DNA of 64,000 bases, taken from positions 1,178,001 to 1,242,000 of the forward strand of contig CM074132.1 of NCBI GenBank assembly GCA_037178625.1. The letters are read 5' to 3'. Every line of letters begins with the position of its first letter. Position 1 is the stretch's first letter. A model generated the notes under the pieces. That model did not search any database. It was given only the letters and a program-made list of their open reading frames with translations, and was not told the origin of the DNA. Source of the stretch: Skeletonema tropicum (Eukaryota > Bacillariophyta > Thalassiosirophyceae > Thalassiosirales > Thalassiosiraceae). A program made the position numbers and the translations under genes. Positions 8,963-19,122 of this stretch are shown here, piece by piece.

Positions 8963-11900
8963 ATGCAATCCGCACATTCTCAGGATATTAACAACGATAA
9001 CAGTGGCAGGAGGTCGTCACCAAGCACCAATCTACTAATGAATCCTGGTAATCCTGGTCCTGCTTCTTCCTCTGGTGCGTGTTTGTCAACCTCCACCTCC
9101 ACAAACATGCAACATCCGCATGACACAGGCGCTGCTCATAGCGTAATGCCACATTACAACAGCAACTTCGCCACTTTGTTTCCTCCTCTGCCATCTTCCA
9201 ACAATCAGTGGCCAAGTTATAATCATCATCAGCTTCAGCATCTTTTTCCCATCAATTTTCGACCACCTGCACCTTTTCTCAATCAAGCATCGCTTTTTCA
9301 AAACCAACAGCAACAGCAACATCTAATTCCTCAACAAAACCCAAGCGAACCTCTTGATATGACGATGCAAAACGGTCTGACTGGCACCATTGATATGCCC
9401 ACCAACACAACCACAACAACTTCACCAACTGAAGAGGCAGAATTAGATTTGGCCACCAATACATCCACTAATACCTCCACTGCCACTGCACCTTTTAACA
9501 ACAACGATGTGTTTCCATCGGAACAACTCTTCAAACAAGCAGTGGAAGATTATTGCGTGACTGTGCGGATGTTTCCTAAACAAAAAAAGACAGAAAACAA
9601 AAGAACGCAAGCAGATAATTACATTAGCTATCGATACACCTGTCCTAGATCAGGAACCCACAAGTCACAAAAGAAAGAAGGGATCAAGGGTGCCCGGCCA
9701 ACTCGTCAGTCTCTGAAGACTGGCTGTGAGTGGCACATCAGTGCTGCACGTGAAAGAATGCCTAATGACGCATGCCGTAATGATGAAATTGTCCGTATAA
9801 CATCTGTCTCTCTAGAGCATACAAACGGTTGTAATGGTGGAGATGACCAGGAGATGATTTTCGCATTACGGAAGAGAGCAGGGAGAACATATCCTGACTA
9901 TGCTTTAGCGCACCTACGTAAAGAAGTGAAAGCGCGTAGATATGGCACTGATGATGTCAAAAGTTGGTTGATTCAATCAGGATTTCTGGATGCAACACTG
10001 GAAGAGGCTACCAATTTGCGTTACAGACTTCTAAATGATGAGCCCATAAAAAATTGGAAACCAAATGAGTGCTCTAAGGAGGAGATAGGTCAATGGACTG
10101 ACTATCTTCATAACGAAGACTTAGCAAATGAGATTTCTGCCGGGAGTAAAGACAGCATTGATAACCTGCTAATGTTGCATAGAGGTTTAAAGGAAGAAGT
10201 AGATGGATATGACAGTCGAGTTACAACTGATTCAGAACACAGATTCAGTGGAACTGCATGGCAGACTGGTAGGATGAGGGCAAGACTTCTCAGACATGGT
10301 GCTATGATATTCATTGATGACACAAGGAGTGGTGTCAATACAAGCAACTTTTGCTTTTGGAATGTTATGGTTTCAGATCATGAAGGCAAATCTCAAACTG
10401 TAATGGGAGCAATGACTATGTGTGCTAGCAATGAAGCTGTATCGTGGGTGCTGCAAAGCCTTGTTACTATGTCACCCTTTGCTGCTGAAATTGTGAAAGC
10501 CACCATGTCAGATTTGGGTAAGTATACAACACCATTGTTCATGTGTGCATCTCAACATCATGCAAGGAGCTGCTTACGACCGAATTCTTTGTTGTTTTTG
10601 TAGGAGTTGGTGTGGAGCCTATACAACGATTTCTCCCTTCTGTCACATTCTTTGGTGCCTGTACATGGCATATTATGAGACTAGATTTCCCTCGTAATTT
10701 GAAACACATCCCAGGCTATGCGGATTGCAAGTCCTTTGTGTATCAACATCTGGTGAAGAACACCACATGTAAACAGGAATGGGATGTTCGCTTGAATGAA
10801 GCATGCCGCAAATGGCCAGGGGCTGCAGAATATCTTCAGCAACTTTCCCTTTATAAAGAGCGGTGGGGGAATCCTTGGAGAATTGAGAATTTCACACTGG
10901 ATATGGAGGCAAGTTCCGTTGTCGAGGGATCATTCTCAGCGTTCCAACGTCATCTTGGAGGACAAGTTCATTCTTTTACTGGTGTCGTCCAGCAACACCT
11001 TCAGAAAGATGAGGATAAGACTTCTGAGGAACGAAAGCAAAGAGTCAAAGCACGAGTTGCAGTCTACGATGATGATGTCCAAGGCATGCGAACAAAAGCG
11101 GCTCAAGAATGTTCGATGAAATGTTCTGTCAAAGTTGTGGATAACTTCATCAAGACAAACCTAGAAGCTCAAGAGTACTCATATGAGGAAATGGCAGTAC
11201 TGTCTGCTGAGCAACAGGCAAGAGGTGTGACTAAGGCATATTTGGTTTATTTAAAAGGTCCAGATAGAGTGACACAACCAAGGAGGGTTGTAGAATTCAG
11301 AGACGGTGTGTATTACTGCATGTGGTGCAAAAGGGACATCAACAGTGGACAGCCATGCAAGCACATCCAACGAGTATGCGATTTTGAATTCAATGAGTCA
11401 CAGTTTCACAATCATTGGAAACTTAATGATACCGAAGTGAAGTCAATCCCTGCAATTTCTCCAGCACCACAAAGAAATGGTGGTTCTTCCATTGATGACA
11501 CTCCTGCAGCAGATTTTGGGGGTGCCGATTTTGATCTGCCAGATGAGAAGGGAGTCGTTGGTGCAGTTGAGCTGCATACTAATGCAACAGATAATGTACA
11601 AGTTGCTGGCGGTGAAGGTGTAGGGGAATTTGTGTCAGATCTTGTTGCCAACCCATTGATTGCAAAACGTTATACAGCAAAGAAAGCGAAACGTTTGAAT
11701 TCGACTCAAATGCACAATATTCTGTTGGACAAATTCAAACAGCTTGCCAGTACTGCATCGCGCAGCAACGAAACATACCAGAAGCTTTTGCCAGTTGTGA
11801 ATTACATGATTGCTAATATTCAAAATGTCGGGGAAGAAGAATTAAAAGGAGCAGCTGCGTCGTACCTTGATCTTACAGTTGCGGATGGTAAGAATAACAT

Positions 11901-12366
11901 CAACAACCCTCAAGGCATCCTTCCTTCTACAAGGAAACGGGGCGAAGGTGGAACTTGCATGAAAAGAAAGATAAGCGGAGTGGAAGCAGTGGTTACGGCA
12001 AAACGTCACATTTCAACTTGTGATCTTTGTAAGGGTATTGGACACAACAAGGCAAATTGCGCAGCTGCAAAGCAGATTGGGAAAAGATTAGTGAAATCAA
12101 CTTGGGGATTGATTGAGACTGTTTCGGTTTTGGACGAAACAAAATCAACAGCTGATGTTGATCCTTGTGTTGCAAAGGATGCGATTGGGATTCAAGTTGT
12201 TGGAAAGGTGTTTGTTTTGAACAGTGTGGTATACAAGGCGAATATCATTCTAAGGGGATTGGCCATGAAAGATTGTCAACCCATGTATTTCGATCATAAT
12301 ACAGTTGCACTATGGGCAAGAGAAGGACAAAGTAATAGCCATTACGTGTTTCTTCATGGAAAATGA
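8963..12366 (+). CDS. MULE-type transposase
   Basis: Two exons, 8963-10517 and 10604-12366, joined across an 86-nt intron (GTAAGT donor, TTTTTGTAG acceptor) to give about 1,105 residues. The N-terminal ~180 residues are Asn/Gln/Ser/Thr-rich. A FAR1/WRKY-GCM1-like zinc-finger region follows (about 188-295), with a YTCPRSG Cys, GCEWHI and LEHTNGC. The DDE core shows Asp452/453 in FIDDT, Asp517 in MSDLG directly before the intron, and Glu626 in VVEGSF; the typical MULE context after the second Asp (fP...f.aCtWHi) is present. A SWIM-like finger CMWC...PCKH lies near 757-773, and a CCHC zinc knuckle (CDLCKGIGHNKANC) near 991-1004. All catalytic residues are present and both exons are open, so the enzyme looks functional. 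The splice junction restores the frame exactly. Confidence 0.88.
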
Positions 12367-12638
12367 TTCTGTAAAGATAAAGACAACTGATTTAATTTTG
12401 TGGCTTGAGCACAAGCATTCTTCTTTACTATTTCATTTTATGCAACAAAAGTTGCTAATTCACTGGTTGGGTGATTGGTGGGGTAATCAATAGGTGCTTA
12501 TCCCCTATCAAAATCAGTGATTCCTGGGAATGAAGATGACATAGAATAGATCATTCTCAGAGAAAAAATTCTCTCCACACATTACAGAGGCAGTATGGTA
12601 CCAATGTTTGAGCAAATATGCGTAGGAAAAGATGTGTT
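12367..12638. other. Convergent spacer inside the transposon
   Basis: 272 bp between the transposase stop and the stop of the minus-strand gene. AT-rich; presumably holds both polyadenylation signals. Nothing else seen. Confidence 0.4.
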
Positions 12639-13973
12639 TTACTTTACTCTTAGAACATTAAACTTATCAATTGGCGCTGCAGATTTGTTCTTTAACATGA
12701 AGTTATACATTTGCTTTGTAATGAATGGAATGAGCCTCGTGCTCCAGGCATCTTCAGTTTCACCTTCAGGGGATGATTGGACCAACCCATGCAAATTCAG
12801 TGCGCTATTGAAGACCACTATACAGACAGTATCTCTCACATTTGTCTCGATTTGAATGTATTTGCCACCAGTCTCGCTTTCCGCAATGACCAAGTGGGAA
12901 TCTGCTATAATTCCACCTCTTCCATCTGGACCACCGCGCGGTATGTATACAAGCGGGTGCATTGTACTCAAATCCCCGGTGTCAGCGTGCAATGCCACAA
13001 CACTGTCTTCTATCATTGCATTCTTCTGGCATCCCTTGCCTATGCGGCGAATCGCAACTTGATTTGCCATCCAGCCAACTGCACCTTGGCAACCAATTGG
13101 TGGGAAAGAGAAGTTTGCATTTATGCTCTTAATTTTTTCATTCTCCCTAAATACATTAGGTGTGTAGTTCAGCAAGGCTGCCGCAACTCTACCAAAGATG
13201 GAAGAGAGAGAGGAAGTAATAGCTTTTGCCTTTTCATATTGATGATTCATAAGAAAGAAGGGCCCAGTTTGTCTTTTATCCATGGATCCAATCCCAAATG
13301 CTGCATATCCCCCACCAGCATGGTTGTCTTGTTCCCAAGCTCTTTTGGGCAAAGCATCAAGAGAATTGTCAAGAGTATTTCCGGCTCCTTTATAGCAGCA
13401 TTCATGTATGTCACGAAGCAGGGGGCATTCGCTATCTGCGCGAGCATAAAGAACATAAACGCTTGAATTGGAGGAGAATTCAACCTCAACAAAGTCCCCA
13501 TATTGTGGTGTAATGAGGGGTGCAGGAGAGTTAGTTAAATGTTTGGCGGTGAGTTGTGCTTTGTGTTTCCCCGCTTTACGTTTCTTCTTTGCTGTGACTT
13601 TGTTGAACTGAAATGAAACAGTTGAATTGTCAAGTTCCATCGCCTTCCGTTTGTTGTCTCTTTTGGAGTCATATTGCAATGATGATGACAAAAATGATAT
13701 TTTTTTTGGTGAAGGTTTGTTCTTGTTTATTGTCCGCCACCATTTCAGGTTCTGATTATGTAAATAGTTGCCGCTTTTCATTTGATCCTTCAATTGTGGA
13801 GGAGTGTATTTTCTGTTGTAAATATTATAGTCATGACGGACGGCTGCTTCGCCACCGTATCGGCGAACCTTCTGCTGGAACAACTCGAATCGATGTAGGT
13901 CATAATAATCGACCAACATTGATTTGTTTGTAAGGTATGTTGTGTGTAAATTCGATAGGTCGTAGATGACCAA
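12639..13973 (-). CDS. Putative 2-oxoglutarate/Fe(II) dioxygenase (TET/JBP-like?) carried by the transposon
   Basis: 444 residues, a single open frame convergent to the transposase. The N-terminal ~150 residues are basic, with a nuclear-signal-like KKKRKAGKHK near 129-138. The C-terminal half shows the double-stranded beta-helix pattern of Fe(II)/2OG dioxygenases: an HAD iron motif (His329, Asp331) in VVALHADTGDLS, a GRGGII turn (351-356), a DTVCIVVFNSALNLHGLVQ strand with the distal His395, and Arg413 in STRLIPFITK, 18 residues after that His, where the 2OG-binding Arg is expected. Fungal TET/JBP genes are known to travel with KDZ-type transposons; a MULE-borne one would be a parallel case. 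The assignment rests on these motifs only; membership in TET/JBP rather than another 2OG family (e.g. AlkB) is inference. It could act on DNA bases, perhaps modifying host silencing of the element. Confidence 0.55.
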   Translation of the reverse strand: MVIYDLSNLHTTYLTNKSMLVDYYDLHRFELFQQKVRRYGGEAAVRHDYNIYNRKYTPPQLKDQMKSGNYLHNQNLKWWRTINKNKPSPKKISFLSSSLQYDSKRDNKRKAMELDNSTVSFQFNKVTAKKKRKAGKHKAQLTAKHLTNSPAPLITPQYGDFVEVEFSSNSSVYVLYARADSECPLLRDIHECCYKGAGNTLDNSLDALPKRAWEQDNHAGGGYAAFGIGSMDKRQTGPFFLMNHQYEKAKAITSSLSSIFGRVAAALLNYTPNVFRENEKIKSINANFSFPPIGCQGAVGWMANQVAIRRIGKGCQKNAMIEDSVVALHADTGDLSTMHPLVYIPRGGPDGRGGIIADSHLVIAESETGGKYIQIETNVRDTVCIVVFNSALNLHGLVQSSPEGETEDAWSTRLIPFITKQMYNFMLKNKSAAPIDKFNVLRVK

Positions 13974-14163
13974 TTATTGAAGCAGCGGCAAGAATACGAA
14001 AAAATCTGACGACGAAAGTGGAATGAGCGGTAGTGTTTTGCTGTAGTGACTATGATTTATGCTAGTTGGTGTTGCCGCGGTGACTTTATGGCTTATGATG
14101 TAGTTACTGGGGTATCTAACTTTGACTGTGTGCGGGGCTTGTGGTGGAAAGAAGGGGTGGTGG

Positions 14164-14256
14164 GAGAGCGTGGTATGGTGACGTGGCAGAATCGTCACAT
14201 CATAGGGCGTGCCCAACCCGTGCCCAGAAAAGCCGTGCCCAACGTAGCCCCTCCCC
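14164..14256 (-). repeat. Right terminal inverted repeat of the transposon
   Basis: 93 bp, perfect reverse complement of 8700-8792; followed by the TCT duplication at 14257-14259. Confidence 0.9.
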
Positions 14257-15481
14257 TCTGAACTTCCAGCAGTTCAAAACAACGTGGGAGCTCAATAAGT
14301 AAGTGCTTAAGAAGTATGTACTTAGCTTGAGTAAGTAGATCAGTGAGAGGTTTAAGATTTTGTCATGACAGGTCGGAGTACCGATACATGACTCATCTTT
14401 GTCCCACTCACCCTGAGTACCGCATTTACGTGGTGTCAAAAAATCTGGATCCCTATATCCACTCTACTTCATTGCTCTAGAGAGGATATCAATTCCTACG
14501 TTAAAAAGTATCCAAAATGCCCTCAGGTTAGGGTAACTGATGAGGAAGCACAACGTGAGCATTCATTCAAGCTTATGTTCATAATATTCATCAAGAATAT
14601 AGTAATGTAAGTGAAAGTGGTAGCCTTGTGACTCGAATGTTCGGTGCCTCTTTTTCAGCATACAGTTTGTATTTATTTGTAGCACGTTTCTCATCAACAT
14701 CACATCATTTGCATTTTCAATAGATAAGCTCCGTACTGCCGCTGCAAAATGATTGCCGACTTTTGGGTTGATGCGTTCCCTGAAGCAACCGAGGAGGGCC
14801 CTGTCCCGGGTCGCATGGCGACCTTCATGGTTGGCCATTGCATCTTTTTCATGTTCAATTTTTTGAATGTGTGCTACTTGGTTTTGTTCGAAATGTACAC
14901 CTTCCAACGGTTCCACAAGAACATTCTCTTGCAGTTCGGATTCGTTGCATGCTTTGTTCAGTTATTCAGCTGCATCACTTCCATCCATCGCTACAACATC
15001 GATGATGAATACGGTATTTGGAATCAAGCTGGTGTGTATATCGGTCTTGTCGACTTTTGTTTCTTCAACTTTACGGACTTGTATCTTATTTTCCAACCAA
15101 AGGGGAATGAGACAGCCGTTCGTTTGGGAATGTGTTTCTGGGTTATTATGACAATCGTAAATGGGTATGATTCGATGGTCAATTGGGAGGAAAAGACTAC
15201 TGGCCCCTTTCAAATGTACGTTGGTTTGTCAACATTGTCGCACGTCGTCGCCCTCATTGTTTTTCGCAAGTATGTTGAAGATGGTACCGTTAGCGTTGAA
15301 TCGGTTGCTCCCAAAGACACCATTTTGAGGTTGCTCAAGGTATTGATTATTGTAGACGCTCTTTGTTTGGGTGCAGCTGGACTTAAAAAGCCGATCCTCT
15401 CGTATCCAGTAACTGGCTGCACATTCACCGTGATGGTTATCGCAATGACTTTCATTGGTAGAATGGATTTCATGACAGGAA
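14257..15481. repeat. Segmental duplication, copy 1 (right part)
   Basis: Continues the unit after the transposon. It is nearly identical to 18921-20142, covering the upstream region and most of gene A. One silent difference noted in the coding region is CCCGGG (14795-14800) against CCCTGG. Confidence 0.85.
14459..14513 (+). promoter_or_regulatory. Shared upstream module at gene A copy 1
   Basis: CCACTCTACTTCATTGCTC, an AGAGGATAT block, then CCTACGTTAAAAAGTATCC, in the same orientation relative to transcription as at the B genes. It ends 235 bp before the A start. Confidence 0.5.
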
Positions 15482-15591
15482 ACAGCGCCGCAATCGAGGC
15501 TCCAGCTCCAGGAGCTCCAGGATTTGTTCCGCAGCCACGAGGAAGGGCTGTGGTTCCCACAGAGACTCAGCCCCTCAGGAGTAATGTTTAG
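14749..15591 (+). CDS. Seven-helix membrane protein, family A, copy 1 (unknown function)
   Basis: 280 residues, no intron. About seven hydrophobic helices are visible (roughly 24-46, 60-80, 94-115, 123-141, 152-172, 188-208, 218-240). A hydrophilic Ala/Pro/Gly-rich tail of about 40 residues (APAPGAPGF) follows. The N-terminus MIADFWVDAFPEAT is acidic and not a signal peptide. There is no Lys in the last helix, so a retinal-type rhodopsin is unlikely. It lies tail-to-tail with gene B copy 2 (stops 324 bp apart), and the A-B pair is duplicated as a unit. Its protein is identical to copy 2 at 19410. No known family is recognised; A and B have similar size and topology and may be partners or distant paralogs. 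Confidence 0.8.
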   Translation: MIADFWVDAFPEATEEGPVPGRMATFMVGHCIFFMFNFLNVCYLVLFEMYTFQRFHKNILLQFGFVACFVQLFSCITSIHRYNIDDEYGIWNQAGVYIGLVDFCFFNFTDLYLIFQPKGNETAVRLGMCFWVIMTIVNGYDSMVNWEEKTTGPFQMYVGLSTLSHVVALIVFRKYVEDGTVSVESVAPKDTILRLLKVLIIVDALCLGAAGLKKPILSYPVTGCTFTVMVIAMTFIGRMDFMTGNSAAIEAPAPGAPGFVPQPRGRAVVPTETQPLRSNV

Positions 15592-15914
15592 TTCTTTCTT
15601 CTTTCAATGGAAAGTGCTTTGGTCACAAGAGCTACGCAGCCGCCGACCTACTGGCTTAAAAGCTTGAACGATGTCTTCATGTGTCCCGTGTTGTGGAGGA
15701 AGAAGGTCAATTGCGACTATTGCTTAGTCGTGCCAGTTCCTCGGCATACATACTTATAGACGAGATAAGTATACAAAATAAGAAACTTTACCATGTTGAT
15801 TTTCAAGATAAACAAACGACCATAAATTCTACTTTTACTCCTATCGTAGATAATTCTCAGATGATGACATCAGACGCTTAGGCTTCTTCCAATGAGCATC
15901 AACGTGTCAGATTC
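15592..15914. other. Convergent A-B intergenic region
   Basis: 323 bp between the A stop and the B stop, shared with 5389-5725. It contains the AATAAACAAACGACC-like A-rich stretch near 15808; no ORF or RNA gene is seen. Confidence 0.4.
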
Positions 15915-16911
15915 TTACTTGCGAATTTCAGTATTGACGAGGGTGACAACCATGGGAGGGTCTTTCTTCATTTGTTCCAATGCAAAGAAGATAGGGAGAA
16001 CTGCTGCAAAAAGCAACCAGGCTTTATTTGTGAATTGGGAAACAGGAAATGAGATGAGGGTGTTTGGAATGCCAGTCGAAAGGGCGAGAATGGTCCAGGT
16101 AATCTTGATGACAGTAAATGTAGTCAACAGGACAAGGTATGTATTCGCCAATGTAACGGTCATCGCTTGAGAGAAACACCAGAAGCTTTGTTTACGGTAG
16201 GTGAGGTAGATCACGTTCTCGAAAGCGATGAAGACAAGGCCAATTTGAAGACCCAAAAATCCAATTGTGTGCGCAGTAACAGCCGGGATGGTGAGGCTAC
16301 CAATAGTAAGGTCGTCGTCCGTCACCTTGCAGACGAAGATCATGCGGAACCAGGCAACTAGCACAAGCTTCGCCCAGAACAAAACATTCATCAATTTTTC
16401 CTTGTCGGCGGGGAAAACTCCATTCTGCATGTCGTTCTTGATCTGCAAGTGGCTCATGAGGAGGTAAAGAACCAGAGAAAACTCAAAAATGGGGTAGACC
16501 AATGCTGTCAACTGGGTGGAAGGTTCATAATCCCAGTAGATGCAGGGCTGAAAAGAAGCAGTTTGAAGGAGAGATTGGCATAGTGTTAGGTGTGTATCAA
16601 ATAATAATGGTGTGAGAAGTGGTGTGAGGGTTTATGATCGAGGAATGTATGATGCGTCGGTTACTCACGTTGTTGGTACCAAACACTGCAATCAAATCAG
16701 CGCAATCCATTCCAGACATCTCTACGCCCTCTTTGACACATGACATGTTGGGCCAGGTAAAAATTGATGACATAATTGCGGCGAAAATCACAAATCCCCA
16801 GAAGGAACAGTAAGAAAACAAACGAATCTTCTCGACGTGGATTGTGAAGACGGTGGGCTCTGGGCTCTTGGCCCCCTCGGCCGAGCCTAGTGGAACTGCT
16901 TGGTAGGACAT
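15915..16911 (-). CDS. Multi-pass membrane protein, family B, copy 2 (unknown function)
   Basis: Same structure as the copy at 5726-6722: exon 1 16911-16669, a 121-nt intron 16668-16548 (GTGAGT...TTTTCAG), exon 2 16547-15915, 291 residues, about seven helices. The protein differs from copy 1 by Leu for Ile in the NTxISFPV segment; the intron sequence is also conserved. Near-identity including the intron implies recent duplication or gene conversion. Confidence 0.8.
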
Positions 16912-17006
16912 GTTTGTCTTGTTGATGTGGGTGTTTTATGGCAGAGCGGATTATGAGATGGACTCGAAAAATCTTTGTTGATTGCCTCTGATTGCTCTGG
17001 AGGTTT

Positions 17007-17059
17007 GGATACTTTTTAACGTAGGAATTCATATCCTCTCTAGCGATGAAGTAGAGTGG
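17007..17059 (-). promoter_or_regulatory. Shared upstream module at gene B copy 2
   Basis: Same block as at 6818-6869, ending 95 bp upstream of the B start at 16911. Confidence 0.5.
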
Positions 17060-17099
17060 ATAACGTGGCCGCGAAGGGTGCCCTGGCCGCGCGGCCCGA

Positions 17100-18851
17100 G
17101 CGAAAGTATCGTGGTCGGTGTCGAGATCGCATCTATAGCTGTCTCATCTCCTCGACTCCGTCAAATTGATTCCTACGTATATGTCATACAAGATAGATAA
17201 CGGCACTCCCTTTCCGCCGAAATTAGAAAAATAAAATATTTCACAAAAAATCCCGCCTCTTTTGCATGCACGATTTCGCAGCAAAAACATCATCACACAT
17301 CATGAGGAAGTGAACCAAAACACCATGTTGATGGCATAGCGGTAAAAATCGTATCTCCTGAAGTACACAGATTTGCATTTCGTGCTATATAACTGTATGC
17401 AGCTGAAGCTATGAGGAAACTTTCTGGCTAGGCCACGTAATGCACTTTTTGGTACCCCATCTAAGCGTCACATGAGAAAAAGTCAACCAGAAGAAGCCGA
17501 ATCTCCCGATGTGTCGTCCGATACTACGCCTGTAACACCTCGGAGATCGTCCTCTCTCCGCCAATTATCACCGCTACTTCTACATATAGACATCTAGTGT
17601 CGGTGTGGTTCATTGTTAGTGACTTCATATGGCCATAGCACTCCGTCGGGCACCAACATTGCTGCTACACATCACATCATCAATTACAAACAAATGTCAC
17701 CCATTTCGTTGTTCTATTCCGACTTCTAATCATGACGAGACAACTAAACACGACAAATGAGCTCTCAATAATATGTAAGGATCGCTTTGTACCGTGAAGT
17801 TGACAATTGAGATCGATTTCACTGCCTACACCACCATCGGCGAACTCAGCCTTGGTATCACCATCGCCCAACACATGGCCATTCCTCGAACAAATTCCAA
17901 TGGATTCGTTATTCAAATCAACATTACCATCTGACAACAATGACACAACAACTATTGTATTTCATTGAAGAGATAAGGTCGTAGTTGGGTGACTTAAAGC
18001 TCGATTAGGGTGGAATAGGTGCACATTTTGTCTCCGAAGAAGGCTATTGTTACGGCGCTACATTGCTCTGAATTGATCGGAGTGGAATCTTCAACGACTT
18101 GTTAAGGCCCTTTGGTTTCAATGAAGTAATGTTCGACGGATAGAGCTGCATATGATCACTACTGACATCATTGGAATGCACAAAGTGATTCTCTTGTAGT
18201 AGATGGATGTGCATACAGAAGTGTTTGTGTTGAATGACAAGTATCTGTGGGCCTCATAAATTATTATTACCGCATTAAAAAGATGCAAACATTCTTTTCA
18301 TAACTCTACAAGCGTTATATTAGCAGTGTTTGGTGTCGTTAGTGCCGAAATATTTGTTATAACACCATCGTTCATTGCTCATGAGAGTTGAGGATACACA
18401 TTCATGTGCACAAATTGGCTTTTATTTTACATCATTTGTAAAAATTAGTACATATAAAGTTGCTACATGCAATCATATGTGTCTATATAAACGTCTCGAG
18501 CATTGTATCTTTTATATAACGGCACCACGCTCAGTACAGTACGCTACTCGGGCGGAAATCCCATGGTGGTGATGTGCTCGATGATCGTTGGCGCCACTTT
18601 GGTACCGCTTCTTGGACGATTCCTACGTAGACAAAAAAATCCACGTCATGGAGTCAAGGAGATGAGACAGCTATAGTATCTTTTAATACGGCTGTTAGAA
18701 GATTCACTTGTAACTATTCCTACGTTGATTTGTCTTCTTGTGCTTGCGACGCGGAAAGTAGTTCTGTCTCTAGCTTGAATGTAGCTAGATCAAGATATTT
18801 AACGATTCGGTTGGAACAACCTCAGCGAAAAATGCCTGATATCTTGGATCT
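17100..18851. other. Spacer of duplication unit 2, no supported gene
   Basis: Diverged homologue of 6900-8627. Blocks such as GACTTCATATGGCCATAGCA and GATGTGCTCGATGATCGTTG are shared, but substitutions and indels are frequent and no frame is conserved between copies. ATTCCTACGT-type motifs recur at about 17168, 18618 and 18716. Confidence 0.5.
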
Positions 18852-18906
18852 GGATACTTTTTAACGTAGGAATTCATATCCTCTATTTTTGGGTGAAGTA
18901 GAGTGG
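18852..18906 (-). promoter_or_regulatory. Extra copy of the A/B upstream module (unit 2)
   Basis: Faces away from gene A copy 2 and forms a divergent pair with 19123-19179. No gene follows it on the minus strand. Confidence 0.45.
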
Positions 18907-18920
18907 CCAAGGAAATTTAT

Positions 18921-18923
18921 TCT
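18921..18923. other. Empty (pre-insertion) site of the transposon
   Basis: AAATTTATTCTGAACTTCC is uninterrupted here; the duplicate at 8690-14265 has the 5,557-bp element inserted after TCT, with TCT repeated. This proves a precise insertion after, or into one copy of, the segmental duplication. Confidence 0.9.
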
Positions 18924-19122
18924 GAACTTCCAGCAGTTCAAAACAACGTGGGAGCTCAATAAGTAAGTGCTTAAGAAGTATGTACTTAGCTTGAGTAAGT
19001 AGATCAGTGAGAGGTTTAAGATTTTGTCATGACAGGTCGGAGTACCGATACATGACTCATCTTTGTCCCACTCACCCTGAGTACCGCATTTACGTGGTGT
19101 CAAAAAATCTGGATCCCTATAT

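Larger units (their letters stand above)
8700..14256. mobile_element. Complete MULE-like DNA transposon with a dioxygenase-like cargo gene
   Basis: 5,557 bp, bounded by perfect 93-bp terminal inverted repeats (8700-8792 and 14164-14256) that start GGGGAGGGGCTACG. It carries two convergent genes: a spliced MULE-type transposase (8963-12366, plus) and a 444-residue protein with a 2-oxoglutarate/Fe(II) dioxygenase pattern (12639-13973, minus). The insertion is precise: the same flanks are uninterrupted at 18921-18924, showing a 3-bp TCT duplication. Identical TIRs and intact frames indicate a recent, possibly autonomous insertion. Typical MULEs duplicate 8-11 bp, so the 3-bp duplication is atypical. 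Confidence 0.9.

Noticed and set aside
8700..14256. KDZ (Kyakuja-Dileera-Zisupton) transposon
   Set aside because: Considered because of the TET/JBP-like cargo, but the transposase has FAR1-like, MULE DDE, SWIM-like and CCHC features, not the KDZ type.
14749..15591. Family A as a microbial rhodopsin
   Set aside because: Seven helices, but no Lys in the last helix for a Schiff base and no rhodopsin motifs.
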